64,000 bases of DNA from Deltaproteobacteria bacterium (GCA_022710585.1 JAKLGV010000007.1:1-64000); one strand, 5' to 3'; counted from the first letter of the stretch, positions 51,493 through 60,407 are shown. Numbers and translations are program-made. The notes: generated by a model not told the origin, from the sequence alone.

Positions 51493-53175
51493 TCAGTAAA
51501 GTCCCGGATCCCTATACTCCCCATAAACTTCGCGGTAAACATCGCATATTTCCTGCAGGGTGGCCAGGTTTTTCACGGCGTCGATGCAGTGCGGCATCAC
51601 GTTATCGCCCTTTTTGCAGGCGCTTCTGATATTGTCCAGAGACGTTTTGACGGACTTGCCGTCGCGCTTACGCCGAACTTCCTGGAGCCGTTTAATCTGC
51701 TCTTCACCGACTTTTTCTTCAATTTCAACCAGCGGAATAGGATACTGCTGGTTGCTTAAATATTTATTGACGCCGACCATGATCTTATCGCCCTTTTCCA
51801 GTTGTGCCTGGAATTTATAAGCGGATTCGGCAATTTCCATTTGCGGAAATCCTTTATCAATGGCGGCAATCATCCCGCCCATGGCATCTATTTTGTTGAT
51901 GTAGTCCCAGGTTTCTTCCTCAATTTTATTCGTCAGAGATTCAATAAAATAAGAACCGGCCAGAGGATCAATGGTGCTGGCCACGCCGGTTTCTTCCGCC
52001 AGAATTTGCTGGGTGCGCAGAGCAATTTCCGCAGCGTGCTCCGAAGGCAGACAGAAAACTTCATCCAGCGAGTTGGTATGCAGCGACTGGGTTCCGCCCA
52101 GGACAGCCGCCAGCGCCTCCACCGTTGTGCGCACAACGTTGTTGTAGGGCTGCTGAGCCGCCAGGGAGCATCCCGCCGTCTGGGTGTGGAAGCGCAGCCA
52201 CATCGAGCGGGGATTCTTCGCCTGAAAACGGTCCCGCATGATTTTCGCCCAGATGCGGCGCGCCGCCCGCAGTTTGCAGATTTCTTCGAAGAAATCGATG
52301 TGCGAATTAAAGAAGAAGGAAAGGCGCGGCGCGAAATCGTCAACATTCATTTGCTTGCGGCGGACGACATCCTCCACATATTCGATGCCGTCACGGATCG
52401 TGAAAGCCAACTCCTGAACAGCCGTAGCGCCCGCTTCACGGATGTGATAACCGCTGATGCTGATGGTATTCCAGCGCTGAACATATTTTGTGCCGAATTC
52501 CACGGTATCGCTGATCAATTTTACGGAAGGCTCCGGCGGGCACATGAAAGTCTTTTGCGCGATGAATTCCTTGAGCATGTCATTTTGAATGGTGCCGCCG
52601 ATTCTGGAAAGCGGCACGCCTTTAATGTCCGCTGCCGCGCAGTACATGGCCCACAGAACCGTGGCCGGGGGATTGATGGTCATCGACGTCGTAACCTCCG
52701 CCAGCGGGATGCCTTCCATCAGCACCAGAAAATCTTCCAGCGTGTCTATCGCCACGCCGCATTTGCCCACTTCGCCCAGCGCTTTGGGCGAGTCGCTGTC
52801 GTAGCCCATCAGCGTCGGGAAATCGAAAGCCGTGCTCAGGCCGGTCTGGCCTTCGCGCAGCAGCATTTTCCAGCGCTGATTGGTGTCGTGAGCGCTGCCC
52901 ATACCCGAAAACATGCGAAACGTCCAGTAGCGCCCCCGGTATCCGGTTACCTGATTCCCTCTGAGATAAGGAAATTCGCCAGGCGCGCCGATGTCTTCGG
53001 CAAAATTCATGTCTTGAATATCTTCCGGAGTGTAGAGCCTTTTTATTTCTTCGTCCGATACCGTCGAAAAACGCTCTTTCTGGTCCGGGTTATTTTTTAG
53101 CGACTTCTGAACTTCGTCTTCCCATTTTCGGGTAAGTTTCAAAGACGCCTCTTGCATTTCTTTGGAGAAATACAC
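51493..53175 (-). CDS. Acyl-CoA mutase large subunit (methylmalonyl/isobutyryl-CoA mutase family)
   Basis: 560 residues from GTG 53175, which has GGGGGG eight bases upstream; the TTG at 53181 is less well spaced. The TIM-barrel blocks GQTGLSTAFDFPTLMGYDSD, GGTIQNDMLKEFI, ISISGYHIREAGATAVQE and TQSLHTNSLDEVFCLP are all present. Numbering from the TTG, the Tyr89 and Arg207 positions of known methylmalonyl-CoA mutase look like Phe91 and Lys221 here (alignment by eye). Substrate is therefore uncertain. CoB12-dependent carbon-skeleton rearrangement is secure. First gene of the mutase-meaB-cobO operon. Confidence 0.9.
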   Translation of the reverse strand: MYFSKEMQEASLKLTRKWEDEVQKSLKNNPDQKERFSTVSDEEIKRLYTPEDIQDMNFAEDIGAPGEFPYLRGNQVTGYRGRYWTFRMFSGMGSAHDTNQRWKMLLREGQTGLSTAFDFPTLMGYDSDSPKALGEVGKCGVAIDTLEDFLVLMEGIPLAEVTTSMTINPPATVLWAMYCAAADIKGVPLSRIGGTIQNDMLKEFIAQKTFMCPPEPSVKLISDTVEFGTKYVQRWNTISISGYHIREAGATAVQELAFTIRDGIEYVEDVVRRKQMNVDDFAPRLSFFFNSHIDFFEEICKLRAARRIWAKIMRDRFQAKNPRSMWLRFHTQTAGCSLAAQQPYNNVVRTTVEALAAVLGGTQSLHTNSLDEVFCLPSEHAAEIALRTQQILAEETGVASTIDPLAGSYFIESLTNKIEEETWDYINKIDAMGGMIAAIDKGFPQMEIAESAYKFQAQLEKGDKIMVGVNKYLSNQQYPIPLVEIEEKVGEEQIKRLQEVRRKRDGKSVKTSLDNIRSACKKGDNVMPHCIDAVKNLATLQEICDVYREVYGEYRDPGLY

Positions 53176-53314
53176 GGTCAAGTCCCCCCGTATTATTCGG
53201 AATAATTAAGAATATCCGTAAAATCTAAAAGGCACTAACTCAAATCTTTTGATTTTGTCAAGAGATATTGAACTTTCGGCGCCTTATCCCTGAGGTTGTC
53301 TTATGGCCATAATT

Positions 53315-53349
53315 AAAAAGCACCTCTGTCATAGCGACAGAAGTGCTTT
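53315..53349 (-). terminator. Terminator after the cold-shock gene
   Basis: AAAGCACTTCTGTC and GACAGAGGTGCTTT on the minus strand form a 14-base stem with few mismatches around a GCTAT loop, followed by TTAATT. It lies 28 bases past the stop. Confidence 0.8.
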
Positions 53350-53376
53350 GATTGTTGAATGCTTTATTTATAAATA

Positions 53377-53577
53377 TTATAAAGGCTTTACGTTTTCCGC
53401 TTCCTGGCCTTTTTTGCCCTGCTGGATATCAAAGGACACGCGCTGGCCTTCATTCAGCGATTTGAAACCGTCGGCCTTGATGGCGCTGAAATGAACGAAG
53501 ACATCACCGCCGTCATCCTGCTTGATAAAGCCGAATCCTTTTTTGGCGTTAAACCATTTTACAATTCCTTCCGGCAT
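53377..53577 (-). CDS. csp: Cold-shock domain protein
   Basis: 66 residues from ATG 53577, chosen because AAAGGAG lies 10-16 bases upstream and the family starts there. RNP1 KGFGFIK (12-18 region) and RNP2 VFVHFSAI are intact. Single-stranded nucleic-acid chaperone. A long upstream untranslated stretch is usual for this class. Confidence 0.95.
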   Translation of the reverse strand: MPEGIVKWFNAKKGFGFIKQDDGGDVFVHFSAIKADGFKSLNEGQRVSFDIQQGKKGQEAENVKPL

Positions 53578-53598
53578 CGTTGTGCAAACTCCTTTCAT

Positions 53599-53925
53599 AG
53601 ATTTTACCGGTCGAATTAAACGATGACAGATTTAAAACCGAAAGTCTTTAAAGAATGAAGATGGTCCGGTAAGGATGAATATCTGCGAACCCCTAAAGCT
53701 TATTACGGATTAACCTTTTACCTCAAAACGTTTAAATTCAACTTGTTTCACCGCTACAAAGCGCGATGACGGATGTACTTAAGCATAAGACTTGATAAAG
53801 TCAAGCTATAATTTATTGTTCAGCGCGCTTACACTTTTTAAAGAAATATGCTATTTATAGCACAAATCAGGAGGGATGATTCATCACCCATAACGACCAA
53901 TAAACTTTGATAGAAAGGATTTATT
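53599..53925. promoter_or_regulatory. Divergent control region between csp and the thioredoxin-like gene
   Basis: 327 bases without a gene. It should hold both promoters. A TATAAT stands at 53813-53818 on the plus strand but without a well-spaced -35. The csp leader may occupy much of the left part. No known riboswitch or repeat seen. An AAAGG site at 53914-53918 serves the gene at 53926. Confidence 0.4.
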
Positions 53926-54495
53926 ATGAAAAGAAAAATAGCCGTTTCAATTTTGTCTATGGCCGTATTGCTTATGGCGGCCGTTTGTTATGCGGAAGTC
54001 AATCCCCCTCAGGTGGGGGGGACCTTTCCGGAAATAGAACTGGCGAAGCCGACCGCCCCCGCCGAACTTCAGTATCTGGGATTGTCGGGCAGCGGGTTTT
54101 TTAAAGTCAATCAGATCAAGTCGGATGTCGTGATTGTGGAAATATTCAGCATGTATTGTCCCTACTGCCAGGGCGAAGCCCCCAATGTCAACAGTCTTTA
54201 TTCACTGATTGAAGGCAATCCCCGGCTCAAGGGCAAAATCAAAATCATCGGCATTGGAATCAACAACTCACTTTATGAAACGAATATTTTTAAGAATAAA
54301 TACAAAGTTCAGTTTCCTTTGATACCGGATGGAGACTTTAAACTGCACAAAACCATCGGGCAGGTGAGAACACCGTATTTTATTGTCGTCAAACTGAAGG
54401 GAGGAAAGACCGAAGTTATTTATTCCAAACTCGGAGCCCTGGGTGACAACAAAACGTTTCTCGACCAAATCGTTAAATCAACCGGATTAAAATAG
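53926..54495 (+). CDS. Exported thioredoxin-like (TlpA/ResA-type) protein
   Basis: 189 residues. Signal peptide of about 23 residues (MKRKIAVSILSMAVLLMAAV, then CYAEV). Thioredoxin fold with active site CPYC in IFSMYCPYCQGEAP, and a cis-proline TP in VRTPYFIVV. It likely supplies or takes electrons in the periplasm. The next gene, 9 bp on, is an exported peroxiredoxin, so the two probably act together. Confidence 0.85.
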   Translation: MKRKIAVSILSMAVLLMAAVCYAEVNPPQVGGTFPEIELAKPTAPAELQYLGLSGSGFFKVNQIKSDVVIVEIFSMYCPYCQGEAPNVNSLYSLIEGNPRLKGKIKIIGIGINNSLYETNIFKNKYKVQFPLIPDGDFKLHKTIGQVRTPYFIVVKLKGGKTEVIYSKLGALGDNKTFLDQIVKSTGLK

Positions 54496-54504
54496 GAGCG
54501 GGCT

Positions 54505-55092
54505 ATGAAAAAAATATTACTATCCTCTTTGCTGATTTGTTTATTTGCCGTCAACGCTTACGCGCTTTCCGAGGCGTATAAAAATAATATTTATAACCCG
54601 GGCGCGTTAAAGCCCCGAGACAGCGTTTTAAAGGTCAAGGTGGGAGACGCCGCTCCGGATTTTACGCTGAAAGCCGTCAGCGGCAAAACGATTTCTCTAA
54701 AAGACTATCAGGGGAAGAAGAATGTCGTGATTTCCTTTGTTCCGGCGGCGTGGACACCGGTATGCTCCGATCAGTGGCCGGGCTACAACATCGTTCAGGA
54801 TCTATTTGAAAGCCATGATGCCGTCATGCTGGGCATTACCGTTGATAGTATTCCCACGCTATTTTCCTGGACAAATCAAATGGGAAAACTCTGGTTTGAG
54901 GTTTTATCCGATTTCTGGCCGCACGGCGCCGTTGCCGAGAAATTCGGCGTTTTGCGTTCCGACGGCGTTTCCGAAAGGGCCCTGTTTGTTATCGATAAAA
55001 AAGGCATCATCTGTTACATTGACGTGCATGATATCAATCAGCGACCGCCACTGGAGGCGCTGGTCAGAGAACTGGAAAAAATGCAGCCATAA
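54505..55092 (+). CDS. Exported peroxiredoxin (AhpC/TSA family)
   Basis: 195 residues. Signal peptide ending near AYA (about residue 20). The peroxiredoxin core VGDAAPDFTLKAVSGKTISL is followed by the active loop PAAWTPVC with the peroxidatic Cys and Thr, then GVSERALFVIDKKGII with the conserved Arg region. It reduces peroxides in the periplasm, probably re-reduced by the preceding CPYC protein. GGAGCGGG stands before the ATG. Confidence 0.87.
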   Translation: MKKILLSSLLICLFAVNAYALSEAYKNNIYNPGALKPRDSVLKVKVGDAAPDFTLKAVSGKTISLKDYQGKKNVVISFVPAAWTPVCSDQWPGYNIVQDLFESHDAVMLGITVDSIPTLFSWTNQMGKLWFEVLSDFWPHGAVAEKFGVLRSDGVSERALFVIDKKGIICYIDVHDINQRPPLEALVRELEKMQP

Positions 55093-55232
55093 AATAAATT
55101 TAAGATATTGATATTAATGATATTTATGCTTTTTCCTTGACACAGCCCCGATATTCATCTATGCACCTTCCAGAAGTTTCTGAACGCCGGTCATTTTTTT
55201 GTCCGTACCATCAGAGGATAAAGGTTATCGGG

Positions 55233-55874
55233 GTGAACGTGGAAGAAAAAAGAAGAAAAAAGAAAGAGCGGGAACGGGAAAACAGACGAAACACTATTCT
55301 CAAAGCGGCAAGAAAGCTTTTTTTTGATCGTGGTTTCAAGTCTGTAACAGTTGACAATATCGCCGAAAAATCGGAAGTCAGCAAGGGATCCATTTATCTT
55401 TGTTTCGAAAGCAAAGAAGAAATATACACGCAGATTCTGATCGCCGAAAATATCGCTCTCTACGATAGAGTCAAGAACTTCACGGCAATTGAAGCGTCCG
55501 CTTCACAGCTAATGCAGGAATTCGCCCGCATTTACGTCGATTATTTCCTCAACGATAAAGAGCTCTTCAGAATTCTGATGACTTTTATGATGCAGACGGG
55601 GCATATGCATCTGACGCAGCAGCAAAGCGCCGAACTGATCAGATCAACGAATCAGAACATCACCATTCTTTCTCAAATCATTCAGAAGGGTGTGGATTCC
55701 GGTGAATTTACGCCGGTGGACAATATCCGGCAGATGCAAAATGCTATCTGGGGAATGTTAAACGGCATCATCTCCCTTTATCTTTTTATAGGAAATCCCA
55801 TAAAAAGAATGGAGAGAATCCATTCCACCGTTCAGGAAAGTCTGAATATCATGATTAAAGGTTTAAAAGCGTAA
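55233..55874 (+). CDS. TetR-family transcriptional regulator
   Basis: 213 residues from GTG 55233, which has AAAGG eight bases upstream; the frame runs back to 55137 through sequence unlike the family. Lys/Arg-rich start, then the helix-turn-helix ILKAARKLFFDRGFKSVTVDNIAEKSEVSKGSIYLCFESKEEI, shown here as one region of residues about 20-62. The C-terminal ligand domain is long-helical with FRILMTFMMQTGHM. It may control the neighbouring redox genes or act at a distance. Confidence 0.85.
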   Translation: MNVEEKRRKKKERERENRRNTILKAARKLFFDRGFKSVTVDNIAEKSEVSKGSIYLCFESKEEIYTQILIAENIALYDRVKNFTAIEASASQLMQEFARIYVDYFLNDKELFRILMTFMMQTGHMHLTQQQSAELIRSTNQNITILSQIIQKGVDSGEFTPVDNIRQMQNAIWGMLNGIISLYLFIGNPIKRMERIHSTVQESLNIMIKGLKA

Positions 55875-55891
55875 GTCTTTTCCGGGCGTAC

Positions 55892-56233
55892 TTACTTCCC
55901 GTTCTCTTTCAATATTTCTTCAAAATCCTGCTCGGCTTGCCGCAGTGTTTTCTCTACCTCTTTTTCCAGTTTTTCAAATCTTTCGATAATAATTCGCGCC
56001 TGATCGGTCAGTTGAAGAGATTTTTCCTTATCGCTGGTTGACACCAGTTTCTTATCCATCCGCTCTTCCGAAGCTTTCAGTCGCCCCCAGGCGGCGCGGT
56101 AGGACATCCCCAACTCTTTGGCCGCGGCGTTTAAACTGTGGCGCTCTTCAATGGATTTGAGAATTTCATCACGGCCTTTGCCGAAAATGACCTTTCCGTT
56201 GTGCTCAATCCAGATTTTATATTTTATTTCCAT
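55892..56233 (-). CDS. ModE-like winged-helix protein (single domain)
   Basis: 113 residues. The ModE N-terminal DNA-binding pattern is present: VIFGKGRDEILKSIEE, SLNAAAKELGMSYRAAWGRL, and LTDQARIIIERFEKLE. The C-terminal molybdate-binding domains of full ModE are missing, so it is a DNA-binding domain with a charged coiled tail. It may sense molybdate indirectly or regulate molybdo-enzymes such as the formate dehydrogenase at 61569; that link is inference. Confidence 0.8.
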   Translation of the reverse strand: MEIKYKIWIEHNGKVIFGKGRDEILKSIEERHSLNAAAKELGMSYRAAWGRLKASEERMDKKLVSTSDKEKSLQLTDQARIIIERFEKLEKEVEKTLRQAEQDFEEILKENGK

Positions 56234-56310
56234 CAGGCGCCTCCTGACCTTTTCCTTTAAATGATTTATAGGGAAGAAATAGCTAAAATGTCAATATAAT
56301 TCATCATGGG

Positions 56311-57123
56311 TCACTTCATAGGAAGAACTTCGTTGAGGCTACCGGTGCGGTAGCCTCTCAGATCCAGCGCAACATAGGTAAAACCGATTTCCCGCAATGC
56401 TGCGTTGACGCCATTCATCAGCTTCACATTAAAAAATTTACGCCTTTCCGCTTCTGCCACTTCTATTCTGGCTGTATCGCCATGATAGCGCACCCGCAAA
56501 TTCTTAAATCCCAGATCGAGCAGATACTGTTCGGCCTTCTCCACCATCGCCAGCCTCTCAATGGTTATTTTTATGCCGTAAGGAAAGCGTGACGCCAGAC
56601 AGGCAAAGGCCGGTTTATCCCAGGTGGGCAGGCCCATTTTTTTTGATAATTTCCGAATGTCTTCTTTGTGGAAACCGGCATCCTGAAGCGGACTGATGAT
56701 TCCCAGCTCATGAATCGCCCGCATGCCGGGGCGATAATCGCCAAGATCATCGATGTTCGAGCCCTCGGCAATCGTTTTGATATGATGCTTTTTGGCTTCC
56801 TTTTTTATCCGGGAAAATAACGCGTGTTTGCACAGATAGCACCTGTCCGGCGGATTATCCGTAAACGCTTTGCTCTCCAATTCCCTGGATTGAATAATGA
56901 TGTGCCGGATGCCGGCGCTGCGTACGAATTCAATGGCTTCCCGGAATTCTCTTTCAGGGTGTATGGACGATTGAGCCGTGAAAGCCGTGACCTGATCTTT
57001 TAATACATCATGCGCGACTTTCAGAAGAAAAGTACTGTCCACACCGCCCGAATACGCCACAGCCAGGGGCGCTGATTCCTTTATCATACGCTGAAGACGA
57101 TTCAATGAATTCTGAAGTTCCAT
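56311..57123 (-). CDS. larE: LarE, ATP-dependent sacrificial sulfur transferase
   Basis: 270 residues. PP-loop SGGVDS (25-30), PPDRCYLCK (91-99) and PAFACLASRFPYG with C175, which lines up with the Cys that Lactobacillus LarE gives up as the sulfur source. It builds the nickel-pincer nucleotide cofactor of lactate racemase-type enzymes. The larA, larB and larC genes are not in the window. It is divergent from nikR and lies beside the nickel-uptake operon, which fits its need for nickel chemistry. Confidence 0.92.
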   Translation of the reverse strand: MELQNSLNRLQRMIKESAPLAVAYSGGVDSTFLLKVAHDVLKDQVTAFTAQSSIHPEREFREAIEFVRSAGIRHIIIQSRELESKAFTDNPPDRCYLCKHALFSRIKKEAKKHHIKTIAEGSNIDDLGDYRPGMRAIHELGIISPLQDAGFHKEDIRKLSKKMGLPTWDKPAFACLASRFPYGIKITIERLAMVEKAEQYLLDLGFKNLRVRYHGDTARIEVAEAERRKFFNVKLMNGVNAALREIGFTYVALDLRGYRTGSLNEVLPMK

Positions 57124-57268
57124 ATGGACGCTTATATAGCATAAACGGCTCTACAATGCCGTTGTTTTCTTGTTTCAGACGGTTATCCGTTGACGCTTCC
57201 AATATATCTTGACCTTTTTTCTTTTCTTGTCATATTTTACAGTCATAAATCAGCAGGAGGGAAAACCT

Positions 57269-57685
57269 ATGTCCAAATTGGTTCGTTTCGGTGTTTCGCT
57301 GGAGGAAGATTTACTGGTTAAATTCGACCGTCATATCAAACAAAAGAAATACACCAACCGTTCCGAAGCGCTTCGGGATATGATTCGCGACGAACTGGTC
57401 AAAAAGGAATGGACGGAAAATAAGGAAGTAACCGGGGCGATTACACTGGTTTATGACCATCATACGAGAGAACTGGTCACCAAGGTATTAGATGTCCAGC
57501 ATGATTATCATGAATGTATTCTATCTACCCAGCACATTCACCTGGATCATCGCAATTGCTTTGAAATTGTCGTAACCAAGGGCAAGTCGAAAGATATTGA
57601 AGAGCTTTATCAGAAACTGAAGTCCATCAAGAGCGTGAAGCACGCCGGATTTATGATGGCGACGCAGGGCAAAGACCTGCCTTAA
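57269..57685 (+). CDS. nikR: NikR nickel-responsive repressor
   Basis: 138 residues from ATG 57269, with AGGAGGG upstream; the frame opens at a TTG 20 codons earlier without support. N-terminal ribbon-helix-helix (KLVRFGVSLEEDLLVKFDRH) and a C-terminal ACT-like domain. Nickel ligands of E. coli NikR (H76, H87, H89, C95) match H78, H89, H91 and C97 here. It should repress nickel uptake when nickel is plentiful. Convergent with nikO. Confidence 0.95.
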   Translation: MSKLVRFGVSLEEDLLVKFDRHIKQKKYTNRSEALRDMIRDELVKKEWTENKEVTGAITLVYDHHTRELVTKVLDVQHDYHECILSTQHIHLDHRNCFEIVVTKGKSKDIEELYQKLKSIKSVKHAGFMMATQGKDLP

Positions 57686-57696
57686 CAGGCACATCG

Positions 57697-58431
57697 TCAG
57701 CGTTTTTGCAGCGACAGGGGAAGTTCCAGATTATTTTCTTCCAGCAATTTTTTGTCAGTCAGTATTTCCGAAACAGGGCCGTCGGCAACCACGGTGCCTT
57801 CTTTAATCACAATGCAGCGCTGACAGACATCCATAATCAGATCGAGATCGTGCGAGGCGATGATTTTCGAGTGCTGGAAGGTTTTGAGCAGATTGATGAG
57901 CAACCGCCGTGATCTTGGATCAAGATTCGCCGCCGGTTCGTCCATGGCCAGAATATCCGGCTCCACCGCCATGACTGCCGCGATGGCCACAGCGCTTTTC
58001 TGACCGCAGGAAAGATGATGCGGCGGTTTATTTTTCAGTTCAAGGCCGTTGACCAACGTTAATGCATATTCTACTCTGTCCCGCACGGCAGTGTCATCCA
58101 AACCGAGATTGAGCGGTCCGAAAGCAACATCTTCATAAACGGTCGGCATGAAGAGCTGATCATCGGGATTCTGAAAAACAATGCCGACTTTGCGGCGGAT
58201 TTCCTGCCGGGTCTGTCTGGTGAGATAAAGATCACCGATATTAACAGATCCCGATGTCGGCATAAGATAGCCGTTCATATGCAATAAAAGCGTGGATTTG
58301 CCCGCGCCATTGGCGCCGATGATGCCCACAGATTCCCCGTGCGTGATACGGAAAGAAATATAGCGCAGGGCATGAGTCCCGTCCGGATAGCGGAAGGAAA
58401 CATTCTTAAACTCGACAATATGATGGCTCAT
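57697..58431 (-). CDS. nikO: Nickel/cobalt ECF transporter ATPase
   Basis: 244 residues. Walker A GANGAGKSTLL, Q-loop VFQNPDDQLFMPTVYEDVAFGP typical of the energy-coupling (CbiO/NikO) ATPases, Walker B ILAMDEPAANLDP. The signature reads LSCGQKS instead of LSGGQK, a Gly to Cys change. It powers uptake together with NikQ and NikMN. Last gene in the operon; its start overlaps the nikQ stop (ATGA). Confidence 0.92.
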   Translation of the reverse strand: MSHHIVEFKNVSFRYPDGTHALRYISFRITHGESVGIIGANGAGKSTLLLHMNGYLMPTSGSVNIGDLYLTRQTRQEIRRKVGIVFQNPDDQLFMPTVYEDVAFGPLNLGLDDTAVRDRVEYALTLVNGLELKNKPPHHLSCGQKSAVAIAAVMAVEPDILAMDEPAANLDPRSRRLLINLLKTFQHSKIIASHDLDLIMDVCQRCIVIKEGTVVADGPVSEILTDKKLLEENNLELPLSLQKR

Positions 58432-59237
58432 GAAAGAACTCCTTGAACGAATCTACCGATTATTTCCGTTGCCGGATAAAACCGGAAAACATAGAGAAAA
58501 ATTATCATGGATAAGGTAAAAATAATATCTTCAGTTCTGATATGAAACCGTTTGAGAGAAGGCATATCCCCCTGAAATCCTCTGGACAGCATGGCAAAGT
58601 AAACTCGCTCGGCTCTCTCTATGGTGCGGATGAAAAGGGTTCCTGTTATGCGGACAAATATTTTGATACCCTTGCCGCTCTTTCCGTAAGACCGCATATT
58701 TCTGGCGCGGACAATTCGCATCGTTTCTTCCATGAGGACAAAAATATAACGGTAAAGAAAAAGAAGCTGTGAAACAAAAATCGATGGTAGCCCCAACTGC
58801 CGCAGGCCGTGGCAAACACCCGGAAAAGATGTCGTGGCGATCAGCAGAAGCGCCGTACTGACCGTCAGAACAAACTTCAACAGAATTGAAAAGAAGGAAA
58901 GCCAGCCCGCCGAAATGGTCAGTCCGCTGAAAATTACAACATGCGTTGAGTCCAGCAGGGGATTGAATACTCCAATAAATAAGGCAAAAGGCGAAACCAG
59001 AATCACTTTTCTGAGGATAAACATCAAAGGAATTTCGCCGATGCTCATCAATAGAACCGGATAAAGAAAAAAAGGCAACAGGGCGTTTATTTCATATTTG
59101 GAAAAAGAAATAACTGTAAAAAGAAACAGTAGTGTAGCAATTAATTTTGCCCTCGGGTCCAGCCGATGAACGAACGTGTCCTTGTAGGATAGCTGATCGA
59201 TGAATCCGATATTGTAATATTGTTCATCAAAAGTCAT
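58428..59237 (-). CDS. nikQ: Nickel/cobalt ECF transporter T-component
   Basis: 269 residues from ATG 59237, the start that fits the family (MTFDEQYYNIGFIDQL); ATG 59270 is possible, the TTG at 59291 is not. Six spans. The coupling motif ARNMRSYG (Ala-Arg-x-x-x-x-x-Gly type) and AMLSRGF are the two Ala-Arg-Gly motifs that bind the ATPases. An inverted repeat precedes it. Confidence 0.88.
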   Translation of the reverse strand: MTFDEQYYNIGFIDQLSYKDTFVHRLDPRAKLIATLLFLFTVISFSKYEINALLPFFLYPVLLMSIGEIPLMFILRKVILVSPFALFIGVFNPLLDSTHVVIFSGLTISAGWLSFFSILLKFVLTVSTALLLIATTSFPGVCHGLRQLGLPSIFVSQLLFLYRYIFVLMEETMRIVRARNMRSYGKSGKGIKIFVRITGTLFIRTIERAERVYFAMLSRGFQGDMPSLKRFHIRTEDIIFTLSMIIFLYVFRFYPATEIIGRFVQGVLS

Positions 59238-59277
59238 TATTCCATCCAATGGCTGGATAAAGGTAGTCATAAATAGC

Positions 59278-59320
59278 ATACGCCCCGACAAGAACTCCAG
59301 TTGTTTTTGCCGGGGCGTAT
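59278..59320. other. Stem-loop between nikMN and nikQ
   Basis: ATACGCCCCG (59278-59287) and CGGGGCGTAT (59311-59320) form a perfect 10-bp stem with a 23-base loop in the 103-bp gap between nikMN and nikQ. No T-run follows on the minus strand. It may stabilise or differentially process the operon mRNA. Confidence 0.55.
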
Positions 59321-59340
59321 GACGTATTTTCCCTTACAGA

Positions 59341-60375
59341 CTATTGTTTTTTGAACAGCCGGATTCCGAATCCGATCAGTAGAATAAACATCAGCACAAT
59401 GGATCCACCGACAATGCCGGAAACCGACGTGCCGGCTTCAATGCCCGGCCAGTGGGGAGTTTCATTTTCGTTTGATGGTTCATTGGCCGCGGATTTGAAT
59501 CCATAATCAGGGAGAAAAGCAGTCCTTTCCTGAATTTCCTTGAGAGCCGGGGCAACACCCTGGGTGGCTTCAGCCAGCTCACCCTTGCCGGTAACTTTTT
59601 CAATCGACCATTCCAGGCCATCCGGATGTGTTGAGGCAAACCAGGAAAGAGCGCCGCCGGTTACAACGGCCAGAATCACAAAAACAACCAAAACGTTTTT
59701 TAACGAAATTCCGCTGTCGAGAGGTTGAAATGACAGGTTGGCTTCGAGAAGTTCCGGTCTGGCATTTTTTACATAGATAATGATGCCTGCTGTGGCAATT
59801 CCCTCTACAAGACCGATGGCCAGATGAATTGGCTGCATCAACAGGACAAAGGTGCTGAAAGGTAGTTCGCTTTTACCGGATAACAGTGTCTCCAGGACAA
59901 CCGAAAAAGCGCCCAGTTGCAGCGCAATAATGACACTGACAATGGCGGCAATGGATATCCTCTTCGCGCTTGTTCCGTCTCCGACAATCGGTCTGTAAAT
60001 CAAAGGATAGACGAGAAAACAGGGGTAAATTCCCAGATTCCAAATATTGCAGCCCAGGGCAAGCAGCCCGCCATCGGCGAAAAAAAGAGCCTGCACCGTC
60101 AGGATGGAGGCCATGGCCAGAAACGCCGCATACGGCCCCAGTATGATAGCTAGAAGCATGCCACCGCCGATATGGCCGCTGGAGCCGGTGACGGGAATGG
60201 TGAAGTTGATCATCTGCGCCGCGAAAACAAAAGCTCCCATGACGCCCATCAAGGGGATTGTTTTGTTATCAATATTTTCTTTCAGTTTTTTTGATGAATA
60301 TCCGATGGCTGCCACGGAACCGGCCCACATCGTCGCTCCCACTGCAGGGGAGAGTAAAGCATCTGCCATATGCAT
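59341..60375 (-). CDS. nikMN: Nickel/cobalt ECF transporter substrate component with fused PDGLE (NikMN)
   Basis: 344 residues. The N terminus MHMADALLSPAVG fits the CbiM/NikM family, in which the first residues and His2 bind the metal. Membrane spans follow with VTGSSGHIGGGMLLAIILGP. The C-terminal third holds a PDGLE domain (WFASTHPDGLEWSIEK) and a final membrane anchor, so M and N components are fused. Nickel is favoured over cobalt by the nikR context. AAAGGAGA precedes the ATG. Confidence 0.92.
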   Translation of the reverse strand: MHMADALLSPAVGATMWAGSVAAIGYSSKKLKENIDNKTIPLMGVMGAFVFAAQMINFTIPVTGSSGHIGGGMLLAIILGPYAAFLAMASILTVQALFFADGGLLALGCNIWNLGIYPCFLVYPLIYRPIVGDGTSAKRISIAAIVSVIIALQLGAFSVVLETLLSGKSELPFSTFVLLMQPIHLAIGLVEGIATAGIIIYVKNARPELLEANLSFQPLDSGISLKNVLVVFVILAVVTGGALSWFASTHPDGLEWSIEKVTGKGELAEATQGVAPALKEIQERTAFLPDYGFKSAANEPSNENETPHWPGIEAGTSVSGIVGGSIVLMFILLIGFGIRLFKKQ

Positions 60376-60407
60376 AATAATTTCTCCTTTAGAGGCTTAA
60401 TTTATCT

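Noticed and set aside
51802-53100. 432-codon open frame on the plus strand
   Set aside because: It lies antisense within the large mutase gene, has no ribosome binding site and reads as His/Arg/Gln-rich filler typical of a shadow frame.
53182-53376. Cobalamin riboswitch ahead of the mutase operon
   Set aside because: No B12-box-like sequence was seen; only a short ATTATTC-G-GAATAAT palindrome at 53192-53206.
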